A stretch of DNA of 44,084 nt from Streptomyces spiralis (lineage in GTDB: Bacteria; Actinomycetota; Actinomycetes; Streptomycetales; Streptomycetaceae): NCBI RefSeq assembly GCF_014654675.1, contig NZ_BNBC01000050.1:812-44895 (forward strand), in the 5' to 3' direction. Below the pieces are notes generated by a model. It did no database searches. It worked only from the letters and a program-made list of their open reading frames with translations, and was not told the origin of the DNA. Numbering within the stretch: the stretch's first letter is position 1; each line of letters opens with the position of its first letter. Made by a program: the position numbers and the translations under genes. Positions 9,640-17,600 of this stretch are shown piece by piece.

Positions 9640-9857
9640 GGGCGCAGTCTCACACACCGCGATCGGAGGGCACCGGCCGGGTCCGCGGGCGCCTTCCGGT
9701 GTGCGTGACGCCGTCCGTCCGGTGCGAGTGGTCTCGTCCGTCCGGGTGTGCGTGAACGCGGCCGTACAACCCCTCGACCGGTCGGGGTGTCTTCTCCACC
9801 GAAGGGGAAGAACCGGACGTTCCCCGGCAATCCGACCGCACTTCCAGGGGGAAGAAG
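9640..9857. promoter_or_regulatory. Divergent promoter region, GNAT and secreted protein
   Basis: This 218-bp region separates divergent genes. It contains an inverted repeat centred on CGACCGGTCG (9775-9784) whose flanks CCC and GGG extend the pairing with one bulge. A strong ribosome site GGGGGAAG directly precedes the secreted-protein ATG. No clear -10/-35 was assigned. Confidence 0.3.
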
Positions 9858-10313
9858 ATGAGTGTGACGCGCACTCTCACCCGCCGTGGCCCGGCCGCGG
9901 CGCTCGCGCTCGTTACGGCGGCCGTCCTCGGGGCCGGTGCCGCCGGCTCCTCGAGCGCGGCCCCGGCCGCCGCGCCGCAGACACGGCAGATCGCCTCCTC
10001 GGTCCTCGGCGGCGACTACAAGTTCACCCTGACCGCGGTGCGTTCCGCGGGCGACCGGTACGCCGCCTCGGTGCGCCTTCAGGTCTACACGCGCACCGAC
10101 GGCGGCGCCTGGAAGGAGTCGGACCGTGCGACGGTGGGTGCCGTGGACGGCTGGTTCTGGTATCCGCTCACCGGAAGGGGCGCCGTCTGCCGGTTCTCGA
10201 CCTCCGCCGCCGAGCCCGCGCCGGTCGATGTGAGCCTGCTGGTCACGCCGTCCATCGGCTGCTCCCAGCCGCAGCACTTCGTGGTCGAGCAGGGCAGGAT
10301 CCACGTCGGCTGA
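9858..10313 (+). CDS. Small secreted protein of unknown function
   Basis: This 151-residue protein has a clear signal peptide (about residues 1-36, with Arg residues, an Ala/Leu core and an Ala-rich cleavage zone). The mature part of about 115 residues contains two Cys residues that could form one disulphide. Its alternating hydrophobic pattern (YKFTLTAV, YAASVRLQVY, VDVSLLV) suggests a beta-sandwich. I do not recognise the family. The ATG at 9858 follows GGGGGAAGAAG. A strong hairpin terminator follows the stop. It appears monocistronic and exported. Confidence 0.75.
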   Translation: MSVTRTLTRRGPAAALALVTAAVLGAGAAGSSSAAPAAAPQTRQIASSVLGGDYKFTLTAVRSAGDRYAASVRLQVYTRTDGGAWKESDRATVGAVDGWFWYPLTGRGAVCRFSTSAAEPAPVDVSLLVTPSIGCSQPQHFVVEQGRIHVG

Positions 10314-10329
10314 ACCCGTGACGCGCGCG

Positions 10330-10362
10330 GGCGGGGCGGCGGCTTCGAGCCGTCGCCCCGCC
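10330..10362. terminator. Hairpin terminator between convergent genes
   Basis: A 15-bp stem with one mismatch starts GGCGGGGCGGCGGCT, has a TCG loop and ends AGCCGTCGCCCCGCC. It lies between the stops of the secreted protein (10313) and the GAPDH gene (10394), so it can serve both. Confidence 0.8.
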
Positions 10363-10393
10363 GGTGACGGAACGGGGGGAACGCCGTCGGGTG

Positions 10394-11848
10394 TCAGGCC
10401 GCGGGCGCCGGGTAGGTCGGGTACTCCACCCCGGAGACGTACTGGACGACCCGGATGACCTGGCAGGAGTAGCCGAACTCGTTGTCGTACCAGAGGTAGA
10501 GGATGGCGTTGTCGCCCTCGACCTTGGTGGCGCCTGCGTCGACGATCGAGGCGTGGCGCGAGCCGATGAAGTCGCTGGAGACCGCGTCGGGCGCCGTGAT
10601 GAAGTCGATCTGGCGCTTGAGCGGCGAGGTCAGCGAGACGCCGCGGAGGTAGTCGAGGACGTCCTCGCGGGTGGTCTCACGGGCCAGCTGCAGGTTGAGG
10701 ATGGCGATCGAGACGTCCGGCACCGGGACGCGGATCGAGCTGCCGGTGATCCTCGCCTTGAGGTCGGGCAGCGCCTTGGCGACGGCGGAGGCCGCGCCGG
10801 TCTCGGTGATGACCATGTTCAGCGGCGCGGACCGGCCGCGGCGCTCGGACTTGTGGTAGTTGTCCAGCAGGTTCTGGTCGTTGGTGAACGAGTGGACGGT
10901 CTCCACGTGGCCGCGCAGCACGCCGTACTCGTCGTCCATCGCCTTCAGCGGCGGCACGATCGCGTTGGTGGTGCAGGAGGCGCAGGACAGGATCCGCTCG
11001 TCCGGCTTGACGGTGTCGTGGTTGACGCCGTGCACGATGTTCGGGACGTCGCCCTTGCCGGGCGCGGTCAGGACGACCTTGTCGATGCCCGGGCGCAGGT
11101 GCTTGGACAGGCCCTCGCGGTCACGCCACTTGCCGGTGTTGTCGATGAGGATGGCGTCCTTGATGCCGTACGCCGTGTAGTCCACCTGCGTCGGGTCGTC
11201 GGCGTAGATGACCTTGATCGCGTTGCCGTTGGCGACGATCGTGCTGGTGGCCTCGTCGACGGTGATCGTGCCCTGGAACTGGCCGTGGATGGAGTCGCGG
11301 CGCAGCAGCGAGGCGCGCTTGACGATGTCGTCTGCGGCCCGCTGACCGCCCCCGCGCACCACGATCGCGCGCAGCCGCAGGCCGTTGCCGGAGCCGGCCT
11401 TCTCGATGAGCAGGCGGGCGACGAGGCGGCCGATGCGGCCGAAGCCGTAGAGGACGACGTCGCGTCCCTCACCGCGCTCGATCTTGCCCTCGCCCGTGGC
11501 GCCGGCGACGGCCTCGGCGGTGAACTGCTCCACCGACAGGCCGCGGTCGTCGCTCCGGTACGTCGCGGCCAGCATGCCGATGTCGATCTGCGACGGCCCG
11601 AGGTCCAGCGTGGTCAGGGCCCGCACGAAGGGGAGCGTCTCGGTGACCGAGAGCTCCTCACCGGCGATCTGGCGGGCGAAGCGGTGGGTCTTGAGGATGC
11701 TCACCACCGACTTGTTCACCAGGGAGCGGCTGTGCAGCAGAACGGTCACGTCCCGCTCCCGGTGGAGCTTCCCGATCATCGGGATCATCGACTCCGCGAT
11801 TTCCTCGCGGTTCTTCCAGTTGGTGAACGAGTCGTCGTTGACAGTCAC
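10394..11848 (-). CDS. gap: Glyceraldehyde-3-phosphate dehydrogenase, long form
   Basis: This 484-residue enzyme oxidises glyceraldehyde-3-phosphate to 1,3-bisphosphoglycerate with NAD(P). It has an N-terminal extension of about 128 residues before the dinucleotide-binding motif GFGRIGR (135-141). The catalytic Cys is in the CASCTTNA motif (about Cys292), and the C-terminal WYDNEFGYS signature is present. Classical enzymes are about 335 residues; the extended type is a known actinobacterial and gamma-proteobacterial class. Translation starts at GTG 11848 behind a weak site (GAAAGATAG). It is divergent from a PucR-type regulator, with a shared 207-bp intergenic region. It is probably a second, non-housekeeping copy because the pgk-tpi neighbours of the glycolytic gene are absent. 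Confidence 0.93.
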   Translation of the reverse strand: MTVNDDSFTNWKNREEIAESMIPMIGKLHRERDVTVLLHSRSLVNKSVVSILKTHRFARQIAGEELSVTETLPFVRALTTLDLGPSQIDIGMLAATYRSDDRGLSVEQFTAEAVAGATGEGKIERGEGRDVVLYGFGRIGRLVARLLIEKAGSGNGLRLRAIVVRGGGQRAADDIVKRASLLRRDSIHGQFQGTITVDEATSTIVANGNAIKVIYADDPTQVDYTAYGIKDAILIDNTGKWRDREGLSKHLRPGIDKVVLTAPGKGDVPNIVHGVNHDTVKPDERILSCASCTTNAIVPPLKAMDDEYGVLRGHVETVHSFTNDQNLLDNYHKSERRGRSAPLNMVITETGAASAVAKALPDLKARITGSSIRVPVPDVSIAILNLQLARETTREDVLDYLRGVSLTSPLKRQIDFITAPDAVSSDFIGSRHASIVDAGATKVEGDNAILYLWYDNEFGYSCQVIRVVQYVSGVEYPTYPAPAA

Positions 11849-12055
11849 AGATCTATCTTTCGAGCTAGGCGGCGCTCATATGTTAACCACATGACATGTT
11901 GATCACCCAAGCGGCGGTCGCCGAAGTCCCCTTCGGGTGCTATGTCGTGGGTGCAAAACGGGCCGGAACGGTCATCGGTGCCAAAGGTTTGTCACCCTCG
12001 TCCACCGTGCGTTAAGAAAGCGCCAACGACCGAGCAAGAGGTGGGGGAGGGGCCC
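11849..12055. promoter_or_regulatory. Divergent gap / PucR-regulator promoter region
   Basis: This region is notably AT-richer than its surroundings around 11870-11905. It holds a perfect inverted repeat ACATGACATGT at 11889-11899, next to TGTTAACC. Its position between a regulator and a metabolic gene makes it a candidate operator. A strong ribosome site GGGGGAGGGG lies just before the GTG at 12056. Confidence 0.4.
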
Positions 12056-13117
12056 GTGACACGGCCAGAGGTGCCTGGGGAGTTTCTGGAGGCCTACACC
12101 CGGATCCTGGCCGATGTCTGCGTCACCGGCCGCCGGCTGACCCGGGACGAACTGGAGTCCCTGCGGGCCCAGGGGAAACGGGCGGCGGAGGCCGGACACG
12201 AACTGCGGACCCTGGTCCGCCGCCACCTCGCCGAGGCCCGGGCGTTCTCGCCCGCACTGGCCGCCGCCGGGGTCGAACGCGTCCTGGCCGCCGTCGAACA
12301 GGCCATCGATGCCTTCGCCGAGGGCCACGAGCGGGCGCAGCGGCTGGCCATGCGCCAGGAGGAGGCCGACCGCCGGGAGTTCATCGACGACCTCCTCTAC
12401 GGCCGCAGCGACCTCGGGCGGCTGGCCGAACGCGCCGAACGCTACGGACTGCTCTTCTCCCGCGCCCACGCGGTGGCCGTCGCCGAGGGCCGGCAACCCG
12501 TGGACGACACCCACCCGGCCACCCGGCGCGTGGAGACCGCCCTGCTCGGCCGCTTCGGGGAGCGCCGCATCCTGCTCACGACCAAGGACGGGCGGCTGGT
12601 CTGCGTCGCCCCGGGCGACCAGGACGACGTCCTCGCCTTCTTCGCCAAGCACGCCTACGCGGCCACCGACGGAGGCCGGGTCGCCATCGGACGCCCCCAC
12701 TCGGGCGCCGGGGGAGTGGTCCACTCCTACGAAGAGGCCCTCAACGCCCTCGAACTCGCCGGCCGCCTCGACCTCCACGAGCCGGTGCTGCGCGCCGCGG
12801 AGCTCCTCGTCTACCCGGTCCTGACCCGTGACCGTCAGGCGATGGCCGACCTCGTCCGCGACACCCTGGGACCGCTGCGCGGCGCGCGGGGCGGCGCCCG
12901 GCCGCTCCTGGACACCCTCACCGCGTACTTCGACGCCGGCTGCACGGCCGCCGAGGCGGCGCGCCGCCTCGGTCTGAGCATCCGCGCCTTCACCTACCGC
13001 CTGGAACGCATCCACAAGCTCACCGGCGCCGACCCGGCGGACCCCGTGCACCGGTACACCCTCCAGACGGCGGTGATCGGCGCCCGCCTCCTCGGCTGGC
13101 CCGAGGCCGACGTGTGA
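12056..13117 (+). CDS. PucR/CdaR-type helix-turn-helix transcriptional regulator
   Basis: This 353-residue regulator ends in a PucR-type helix-turn-helix: LLDTLTAYFDAGCTAAEAARRL is followed by SIRAFTYRLERIHKLTG, the family DNA-binding signature. The middle resembles the GGDEF-like segment of CdaR/PucR regulators, and the N-terminal 110 residues are helical. The GTG at 12056 has a strong purine-rich ribosome site; a longer in-frame reading from 11942 runs through the promoter region and is less likely. It is divergent from gap and precedes the hydrogenase-subunit operon by 210 bp, so either may be its target. The ligand is unknown. Confidence 0.85.
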   Translation: MTRPEVPGEFLEAYTRILADVCVTGRRLTRDELESLRAQGKRAAEAGHELRTLVRRHLAEARAFSPALAAAGVERVLAAVEQAIDAFAEGHERAQRLAMRQEEADRREFIDDLLYGRSDLGRLAERAERYGLLFSRAHAVAVAEGRQPVDDTHPATRRVETALLGRFGERRILLTTKDGRLVCVAPGDQDDVLAFFAKHAYAATDGGRVAIGRPHSGAGGVVHSYEEALNALELAGRLDLHEPVLRAAELLVYPVLTRDRQAMADLVRDTLGPLRGARGGARPLLDTLTAYFDAGCTAAEAARRLGLSIRAFTYRLERIHKLTGADPADPVHRYTLQTAVIGARLLGWPEADV

Positions 13118-13134
13118 CCCACCGGGCCCGGCGC

Positions 13135-13176
13135 CACCGGCACTGCCACCGGCACCGGCACCGGCACCGGCACCGT
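13135..13176 (+). repeat. Hexanucleotide tandem repeat (CACCGG)n
   Basis: Seven consecutive 6-bp units, five exactly CACCGG, one CACTGC and one CACCGT, lie just after the regulator stop codon and about 150 bp before the hydrogenase start. Such microsatellites can vary in length by slippage. It does not lie in a credible reading frame. Confidence 0.8.
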
Positions 13177-13327
13177 TCACCCCACCGCCCCGCACAAGAG
13201 GCGGCCCCGGGTGCGGCGTGTGAGTCTGGTGCGGGGACGGACGCCCCCGGAGCAGGGCGAACGCATGCCCTGGCCGCCCACACGTCTCCCAGCAGGAGCT
13301 GGACCGTCTCCAGGAGAGGCCGAGCAC

Positions 13328-14419
13328 ATGAGCGTCGACATCAGCGGCACCACCCCCGTCGACCAGGAGTCCCAGGACGCCCGCGAACGGGCCGGCTTCG
13401 ACGAGATCCACATCCTCTGGATCTCCGAGGGCATGAGCTGCGACGGCGACACCGTCTCCATCACCGCGTCGGACCAGCCCGCCATCGAGGACATCGTGCT
13501 CGGACTCGTCCCCGGGCTGCCCAAGGTGCACCTGCACAACAAGGTGCTCTCGCCGAGTCTGGGCGGCGAGGACTTCCTCGCCCCCTACCGGGCGGCGGCC
13601 CGCGGCGACCTCACGCCGTTCATCCTCGTCATCGAGGGCTCGGTCCCCAACCAGAACATCATCGAGGGCGGCGGCTACTGGACCTCCTTCGGCAACGACC
13701 CCGAGACGGGAGAGCCGCTCACCCTCAACTGGTGGATCGACCGGCTCGCCCCGAGGGCCTGGGCGGTCGTCGCGGCCGGCACCTGCGCAGCGTACGGCGG
13801 CATCCACGCCATGGCGGGCAACGCCACCGGCTCCATGGGCCTCGCGGACTACCTGGGCTGGGACTTCACGTCGCAGGGCGGCCTGCCCGTCGTCAACGTG
13901 CCCGGCTGCCCGGTCCAGCCCGAGAACTTCATGGAGACCCTGACCTGGGTGCTCCACCACGCCGCGGGCTCGGCGCCGCCCCCGCCGCTGGACGAGATGC
14001 TGCGCCCGCAGTGGCTGTTCGGCAGGACCGTCCACGAGGGCTGCGACCGGGCCGCCTACTACGAGCAGGCCGACTTCGCCAGGGACTACAACTCGCCCAA
14101 GTGTCAGGTGAAGGTGGGCTGCTGGGGCCCGGTGGTGAACTGCAACGTGCCCAAGCGCGGCTGGATGGCGGGCATCGGCGGCTGCCCGAACGTCGGCGGC
14201 ATCTGCATCGGCTGCACCATGCCCGCCTTCCCCGACGCCTTCATGCCCTTCATGGACGAGCCCACGGGCGGCAGCCTGTCCTCCGTCCTCATCAAGCCCT
14301 ACGGCGCCTTCGTCCGGCGGCTGCGCGGCATCACCAGCATGGCCGTCAACAAGGAACCGAAGTGGCGCCACAACGAGGAAGAGCTGACCAGCGGCTACGA
14401 CCCGCACTGGCGAGCCTGA
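13328..14419 (+). CDS. hhyS: [NiFe]-hydrogenase small subunit, group 1h (actinobacterial type)
   Basis: This 363-residue protein matches the small, electron-transferring subunit of oxygen-tolerant high-affinity group 1h (formerly group 5) hydrogenases. The first proximal-cluster segment is SCDGD (Cys38, Asp41), where most hydrogenases have CxxC; Asp as a ligand is a known hallmark of this group. Other cluster residues are Cys153 in GTCAAYGG, Cys194 in GCPVQPE, His236, Cys239, Cys259 and Cys265, then Cys286, Cys293 and Cys296 in CPNVGGICIGC. All expected ligands are present. No Tat signal is seen, as is usual for this group. The ATG at 13328 follows AGGAGAGG. The catalytic large subunit expected downstream is absent; two tiny genes and then an opposing permease follow instead. 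It may be a remnant or may pair with a distant partner. Confidence 0.9.
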   Translation: MSVDISGTTPVDQESQDARERAGFDEIHILWISEGMSCDGDTVSITASDQPAIEDIVLGLVPGLPKVHLHNKVLSPSLGGEDFLAPYRAAARGDLTPFILVIEGSVPNQNIIEGGGYWTSFGNDPETGEPLTLNWWIDRLAPRAWAVVAAGTCAAYGGIHAMAGNATGSMGLADYLGWDFTSQGGLPVVNVPGCPVQPENFMETLTWVLHHAAGSAPPPPLDEMLRPQWLFGRTVHEGCDRAAYYEQADFARDYNSPKCQVKVGCWGPVVNCNVPKRGWMAGIGGCPNVGGICIGCTMPAFPDAFMPFMDEPTGGSLSSVLIKPYGAFVRRLRGITSMAVNKEPKWRHNEEELTSGYDPHWRA

Positions 14420-14448
14420 ACAGCGAAGCGAGCCCCGAGGAGCGGATC

Positions 14449-14655
14449 ATGGGCAGGATCAGAGTGGGCAAGCCCGACGTGCGGCCCGACACCCCGGCAC
14501 ACGTCCGCGGGCTGCACCAGGGAAATGCCGGCCCCTACCACCGTCAACAGGGACACCACAAGGACGGCACCGCCGACGCCCGGCGGTCCACCGGCATCCA
14601 CTGGAAGAAGCACGACGCCCTCCTGAAGATCATGCCGAACATCCCGCCCGGGTGA
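14449..14655 (+). CDS. Small Gly/His-rich protein of the hydrogenase operon
   Basis: This 68-residue protein starts at the ATG at 14449 behind GAGGAG, 29 bp after the small-subunit stop. It is basic and polar, with six His residues, several Lys/Arg and Pro, and no Cys or membrane segment. The opening MGRIRVGKPDVRPD and the closing MPNIPPG look like conserved ends of a small-protein family, but I cannot name it with certainty. Its position suggests co-transcription with hhyS and a possible accessory role for the hydrogenase. That role is inference only. Confidence 0.65.
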   Translation: MGRIRVGKPDVRPDTPAHVRGLHQGNAGPYHRQQGHHKDGTADARRSTGIHWKKHDALLKIMPNIPPG

Positions 14656-14702
14656 CGGGGCACGGCACGGACCGACGCGGGCAGACCAGGAAAGGAACGC
14701 GG

Positions 14703-14852
14703 ATGACAGCCAAACGGATGCTGGTCGCAGAGGCCGTCGTGGTCGGCGGTCTGGCGCTCGCCTTGCTCGTCAAGGAGATGCCCGGGATCGTACGCGAGGT
14801 CAGGATCTGGCGGATGGTCGGTCTCCGCGCCGGCTCACGGCACCCGCGCTGA
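14703..14852 (+). CDS. Tiny single-pass membrane protein (possible DUF6893)
   Basis: This 49-residue protein starts at the ATG at 14703 with a purine-rich stretch upstream. An earlier in-frame ATG at 14652 overlaps the previous gene by four bases and would add 17 polar residues. It has one transmembrane helix (MLVAEAVVVGGLALALLVKE) followed by a basic amphipathic tail (IVREVRIWRMVGLR). This pattern resembles the small actinobacterial DUF6893 proteins, though I cannot confirm that here. It closes the hhyS operon and could tether or stabilise a membrane-facing complex. Confidence 0.6.
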   Translation: MTAKRMLVAEAVVVGGLALALLVKEMPGIVREVRIWRMVGLRAGSRHPR

Positions 14853-14861
14853 TCCGGCTCG

Positions 14862-14924
14862 GGACAGGACGCAGGGACTCAGGGACAGGACGGTCTCAGG
14901 ACGGGACGGTCTCAGGACAGGACG
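14862..14924. repeat. Short tandem repeats at a convergent junction
   Basis: Four copies of GGAC(A/G)GGACG begin at 14862, 14883, 14899 and 14915. The last three form a 16-bp tandem unit GGACAGGACGGTCTCA. The final copy encodes the C-terminal residues of the opposing permease. Confidence 0.8.
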
Positions 14925-16210
14925 AAGTACCTGAGCCAGACGTAGAGCAGTGACAGGGCGACCGTCACCGCCGTCACGACCAGCCCGTACTTGGTGAACT
15001 GCCAGAAGGAGATCGGCTGCCGGTTGCGCTCCGCGATGCCGAGGACCACGACGTTGGCCGAGGCGCCGATGGCGGTGGCGTTGCCGCCCAGGTCGGCCCC
15101 CAGGGCCAGCGCCCACCACAGCACATGGTCGCCGCCACCGCCCATGTGGTGCACCAGGTCCGCGGTGATCGGCGCCATGGTGGCCACGTACGGGATGTTG
15201 TCGACGACCCCCGACAGCACCGCCGAGGCACCGAGCAGCGTCATGGCCCCGCCCAGCTCGTTCCCGCCGATGACACCGGCGAGCGCCTGGGAGATCCGGT
15301 CGACGACACCCGTTCCGATCAGTCCGCCGATCATGATGAACAGCCCGCCGAAGAAGGCGAGCGTCGGCCACTCCACCTCGGCCAGGACGTCGCCCGTCTC
15401 CACCGCGGACACCGCCACGAGCAGCCCGGCGCCGAGCAGCGCCACGACGCTCGGGGCGTAGTGCAGCACCGGGTGCAGCACGAACCCGGTGACGACCAGG
15501 CCCAGCACGACGAGACCCTGGGCCAGCATGCGCGGGTCGCGGATCGCCTCGCGCTCCTCCAGCGCCATGATCTCGGCGGCGCGGTCCTCGTCGAACCGGA
15601 GCACGGCGCGGAACATGAACCGGCACAGTCCCAGCAGGACCACGACGAGCACCACGACCAGCGGCGCGAGATGGACGAGGAAGTCGTTGAAGGTCAGTCC
15701 CGCGCGGCTGGCGATGATGATGTTCGGCGGGTCGCCGACCAGCGTGGCGGTGCCGCCGATGTTCGACGCCATCACCTCCGCGATCAGGAACGGCGCCGAG
15801 GGCACCGCCAGCCGCTCGCACACCAGCAGGGTCACCGGGGCGATCAGCAGCACCGTGGTGACGTTGTCGAGCAGCGCCGACGTCACCGCCGTGATCACCA
15901 CCAGCATGGCCATGACCCGGAACGGCTGCGCGCGGGCCCGCTTGACGGCCCAGATCGCCAGGTACTCGAACATGCCGGTCTTCTTCAGCACGCCGACGAT
16001 CACCATCATGCCCATGAGCAGGAAGATGACGTTCCAGTCGACCCCGGTGTCCTCGGAGTAGAACGCCGACACGTCGTCGGTCGCGCCGATGGCCAGCATC
16101 AGGCCCGCCCCGCCGAGCGCGACGGCGACACGGTGGATCTTCTCGCTGATGATGAGGGCGTAGGCGCCGACGAACACGGCGACGGCCGCCCAGCTGTGCC
16201 AGTCGTTCAC
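14912..16210 (-). CDS. ArsB/NhaD-superfamily ion permease (SLC13-like)
   Basis: This 432-residue integral membrane protein has about 11-12 hydrophobic segments. It carries the family repeats SNIGGTATLVGDPPNIIIAS in the first half and ADLGGNATAIGASANVVVLG in the second half, the substrate-binding motifs of the ArsB/NhaD and P-protein branch of the ion transporter superfamily. The likely function is anion or Na+/H+ transport across the membrane; the substrate is not evident. A GTG at 16210 with GGAG seven bases upstream opens directly on a membrane segment and is preferred over an ATG at 16294. A CBS-domain gene lies 174 bp upstream on the same strand, suggesting coupled expression or regulation of transport by nucleotides. 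Confidence 0.85.
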   Translation of the reverse strand: MNDWHSWAAVAVFVGAYALIISEKIHRVAVALGGAGLMLAIGATDDVSAFYSEDTGVDWNVIFLLMGMMVIVGVLKKTGMFEYLAIWAVKRARAQPFRVMAMLVVITAVTSALLDNVTTVLLIAPVTLLVCERLAVPSAPFLIAEVMASNIGGTATLVGDPPNIIIASRAGLTFNDFLVHLAPLVVVLVVVLLGLCRFMFRAVLRFDEDRAAEIMALEEREAIRDPRMLAQGLVVLGLVVTGFVLHPVLHYAPSVVALLGAGLLVAVSAVETGDVLAEVEWPTLAFFGGLFIMIGGLIGTGVVDRISQALAGVIGGNELGGAMTLLGASAVLSGVVDNIPYVATMAPITADLVHHMGGGGDHVLWWALALGADLGGNATAIGASANVVVLGIAERNRQPISFWQFTKYGLVVTAVTVALSLLYVWLRYFVLS

Positions 16211-16384
16211 GGTGCTCCGGTCGGTAGACGGACGGGTCGGAGGGGGACGTATCCCCTGCTCGCCGACCAGACTTCCCGGCACACCGGGAGGCACCTTACC
16301 CGTCCTTGACGCCCTTTTGACAGATCCCTGATCCGTCCACGGCTATGCGTGCACCCGGCAGGACGGGGCACGGCATCGACCGGC

Positions 16385-16846
16385 TCATGACGCGGCGCGC
16401 AGCAGCCGCTCCAGCAGATGCGAGGCGGTGATCACCCCGAGCAGCCGCACGCCCGCCTCGTCCCTGTCGACGACCGCGACCAGTGGACTGCGCACCTGCG
16501 CCATCAGCGCGGCCACCTCCAGCGCGGTGTCGTCCGGGGAGGCGACCGGTGGCTCGGGCACCGACGTCGACAGGCAGTCACGCACCGTGCGGCCCTTCAG
16601 CGCCTGGCAGAGCCGGTCGGCGTGGCGCTCGTCGACCACCGCGGCGAGGGTCGGGTCCTCCATGACGTACGCCGGCACCACGGCCTTGATCATCTGGGAG
16701 GCGGGCAGGATCGCCTTGGGCGCACCGTCGTCGTCCAGCACGAGCAGCGCGGGCAGCCGGTGCTCGGCCATCAGCCGCGCGGCCTCGGTCGCGTCGGTGT
16801 CGACACCGACCGTCTCGTACTCGACCGCCAGGTCACGTGCGCGCAC
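16385..16846 (-). CDS. CBS-domain pair protein
   Basis: This 153-residue protein consists of two CBS domains. The first spans about residues 1-75 (VGVDTDATEAARLMAEHRLPALLVLD) and the second about 80-150 (DTALEVAALMAQVRSPLVAVVD, with LLGVITASHLLERLL). CBS pairs bind adenosine nucleotides or related ligands and report energy state. The GTG at 16846 with GGGAG upstream is chosen; the longer reading to 17137 is Arg/Pro-rich and implausible. It precedes the ArsB/NhaD-like permease on the same strand and may regulate it. Confidence 0.85.
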   Translation of the reverse strand: MRARDLAVEYETVGVDTDATEAARLMAEHRLPALLVLDDDGAPKAILPASQMIKAVVPAYVMEDPTLAAVVDERHADRLCQALKGRTVRDCLSTSVPEPPVASPDDTALEVAALMAQVRSPLVAVVDRDEAGVRLLGVITASHLLERLLRAAS

Positions 16847-17087
16847 GAGCCGCTCCCACTTCTCGTCTAGGTCCTGTTGCCGGTGTGGCCGTGTTCGACA
16901 GCGCCATTGTGACGCACCCGCCGTGGGCTGCCCGGCCGCTGCGCCGGTGGCCGTGGGCCGGGTCGGCCGCCCCGGGGGTCGGTGCGGCGGCGGTGCGGCC
17001 GGCCGGGTGAACCGCGGATGCGGGTGCGGTGCGGCGCGCCTAGCGTCGACAACACACGCCGGCGGGGGTGATCGGGAGGAAGCGGAC
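16847..17087. other. Divergent intergenic region
   Basis: This 241-bp region lies between the CBS gene (minus) and the following membrane-protein gene (plus). It is extremely GC-rich. I see only the ribosome site GGGAGGAAG before the ATG at 17088, and no confident promoter or operator. Confidence 0.4.
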
Positions 17088-17597
17088 ATGGGCCGCAGCA
17101 GACGCACCGCGCACGAAGCCGGTGACCGCGACGCCATGGACGACCTCCAGGGGGACGTTCAGGAGGATGTCCAGCCGAGTCCGGAGCCCCGAATACCCGG
17201 CGTGGCGGAACAGTTGTGGCCCGCGGACGGGACCATACCCCGGCCCCGCAGACTGCGGCTGCGCATGGCACGGGCCGACCCCGTGTCCGTCCTGGCGGTG
17301 AGCTTTCTGGTGTCGCTGGGACTGGCGGTGTGCACGGCCGTCACCCTGCCACCCGTGTGGGTCCTGCTCGCCCTCCTGGGCCGCGACCCGTGGCCGTCTC
17401 CCGGCTGGGCACTCGCCCTGGGCATCTGCGCGGTCGTGCTGACCACCACCTCCGCCACGGTGTGCAGCCTCCTCTACAACGTCTCGTGCCGGTGCGCCGG
17501 CGGCATCGAGCTGACCCTGGCCGAGGACGCCCCGGCCGCGGCGGCACCCGCGCCGAAATCGGAACCGGCGGAGCAAGGAGCACGGCCCGGCCCATGA
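17088..17597 (+). CDS. Two-TM membrane protein (possibly DUF3566-like)
   Basis: This 169-residue protein has a charged N-terminal 60 residues, then a segment RLRLRMARADPVSVLAVSFL that resembles the opening of actinobacterial DUF3566 membrane proteins. Two membrane helices lie at about 65-95 and 103-128, and the C-terminal tail is rich in Ala, Pro and Glu. DUF3566 proteins usually sit beside gyrA, which is not the case here, so the assignment is tentative. The ATG at 17088 follows a strong GGGAGGAAG site. It converges on the EamA transporter gene, with triple repeats in between. Confidence 0.65.
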   Translation: MGRSRRTAHEAGDRDAMDDLQGDVQEDVQPSPEPRIPGVAEQLWPADGTIPRPRRLRLRMARADPVSVLAVSFLVSLGLAVCTAVTLPPVWVLLALLGRDPWPSPGWALALGICAVVLTTTSATVCSLLYNVSCRCAGGIELTLAEDAPAAAAPAPKSEPAEQGARPGP

Positions 17598-17600
17598 CCG

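Noticed and set aside
13114..13200. A His-Arg repeat peptide encoded by the CACCGG microsatellite
   Set aside because: The frame has no ribosome site, continues out of frame through hhyS, and overlaps the end of the regulator gene.
16211..16384. Sigma-B-like promoter for the ArsB/NhaD permease
   Set aside because: GGGTAA occurs on the minus strand, but no GNNT lies at the required 14-16 bp distance.
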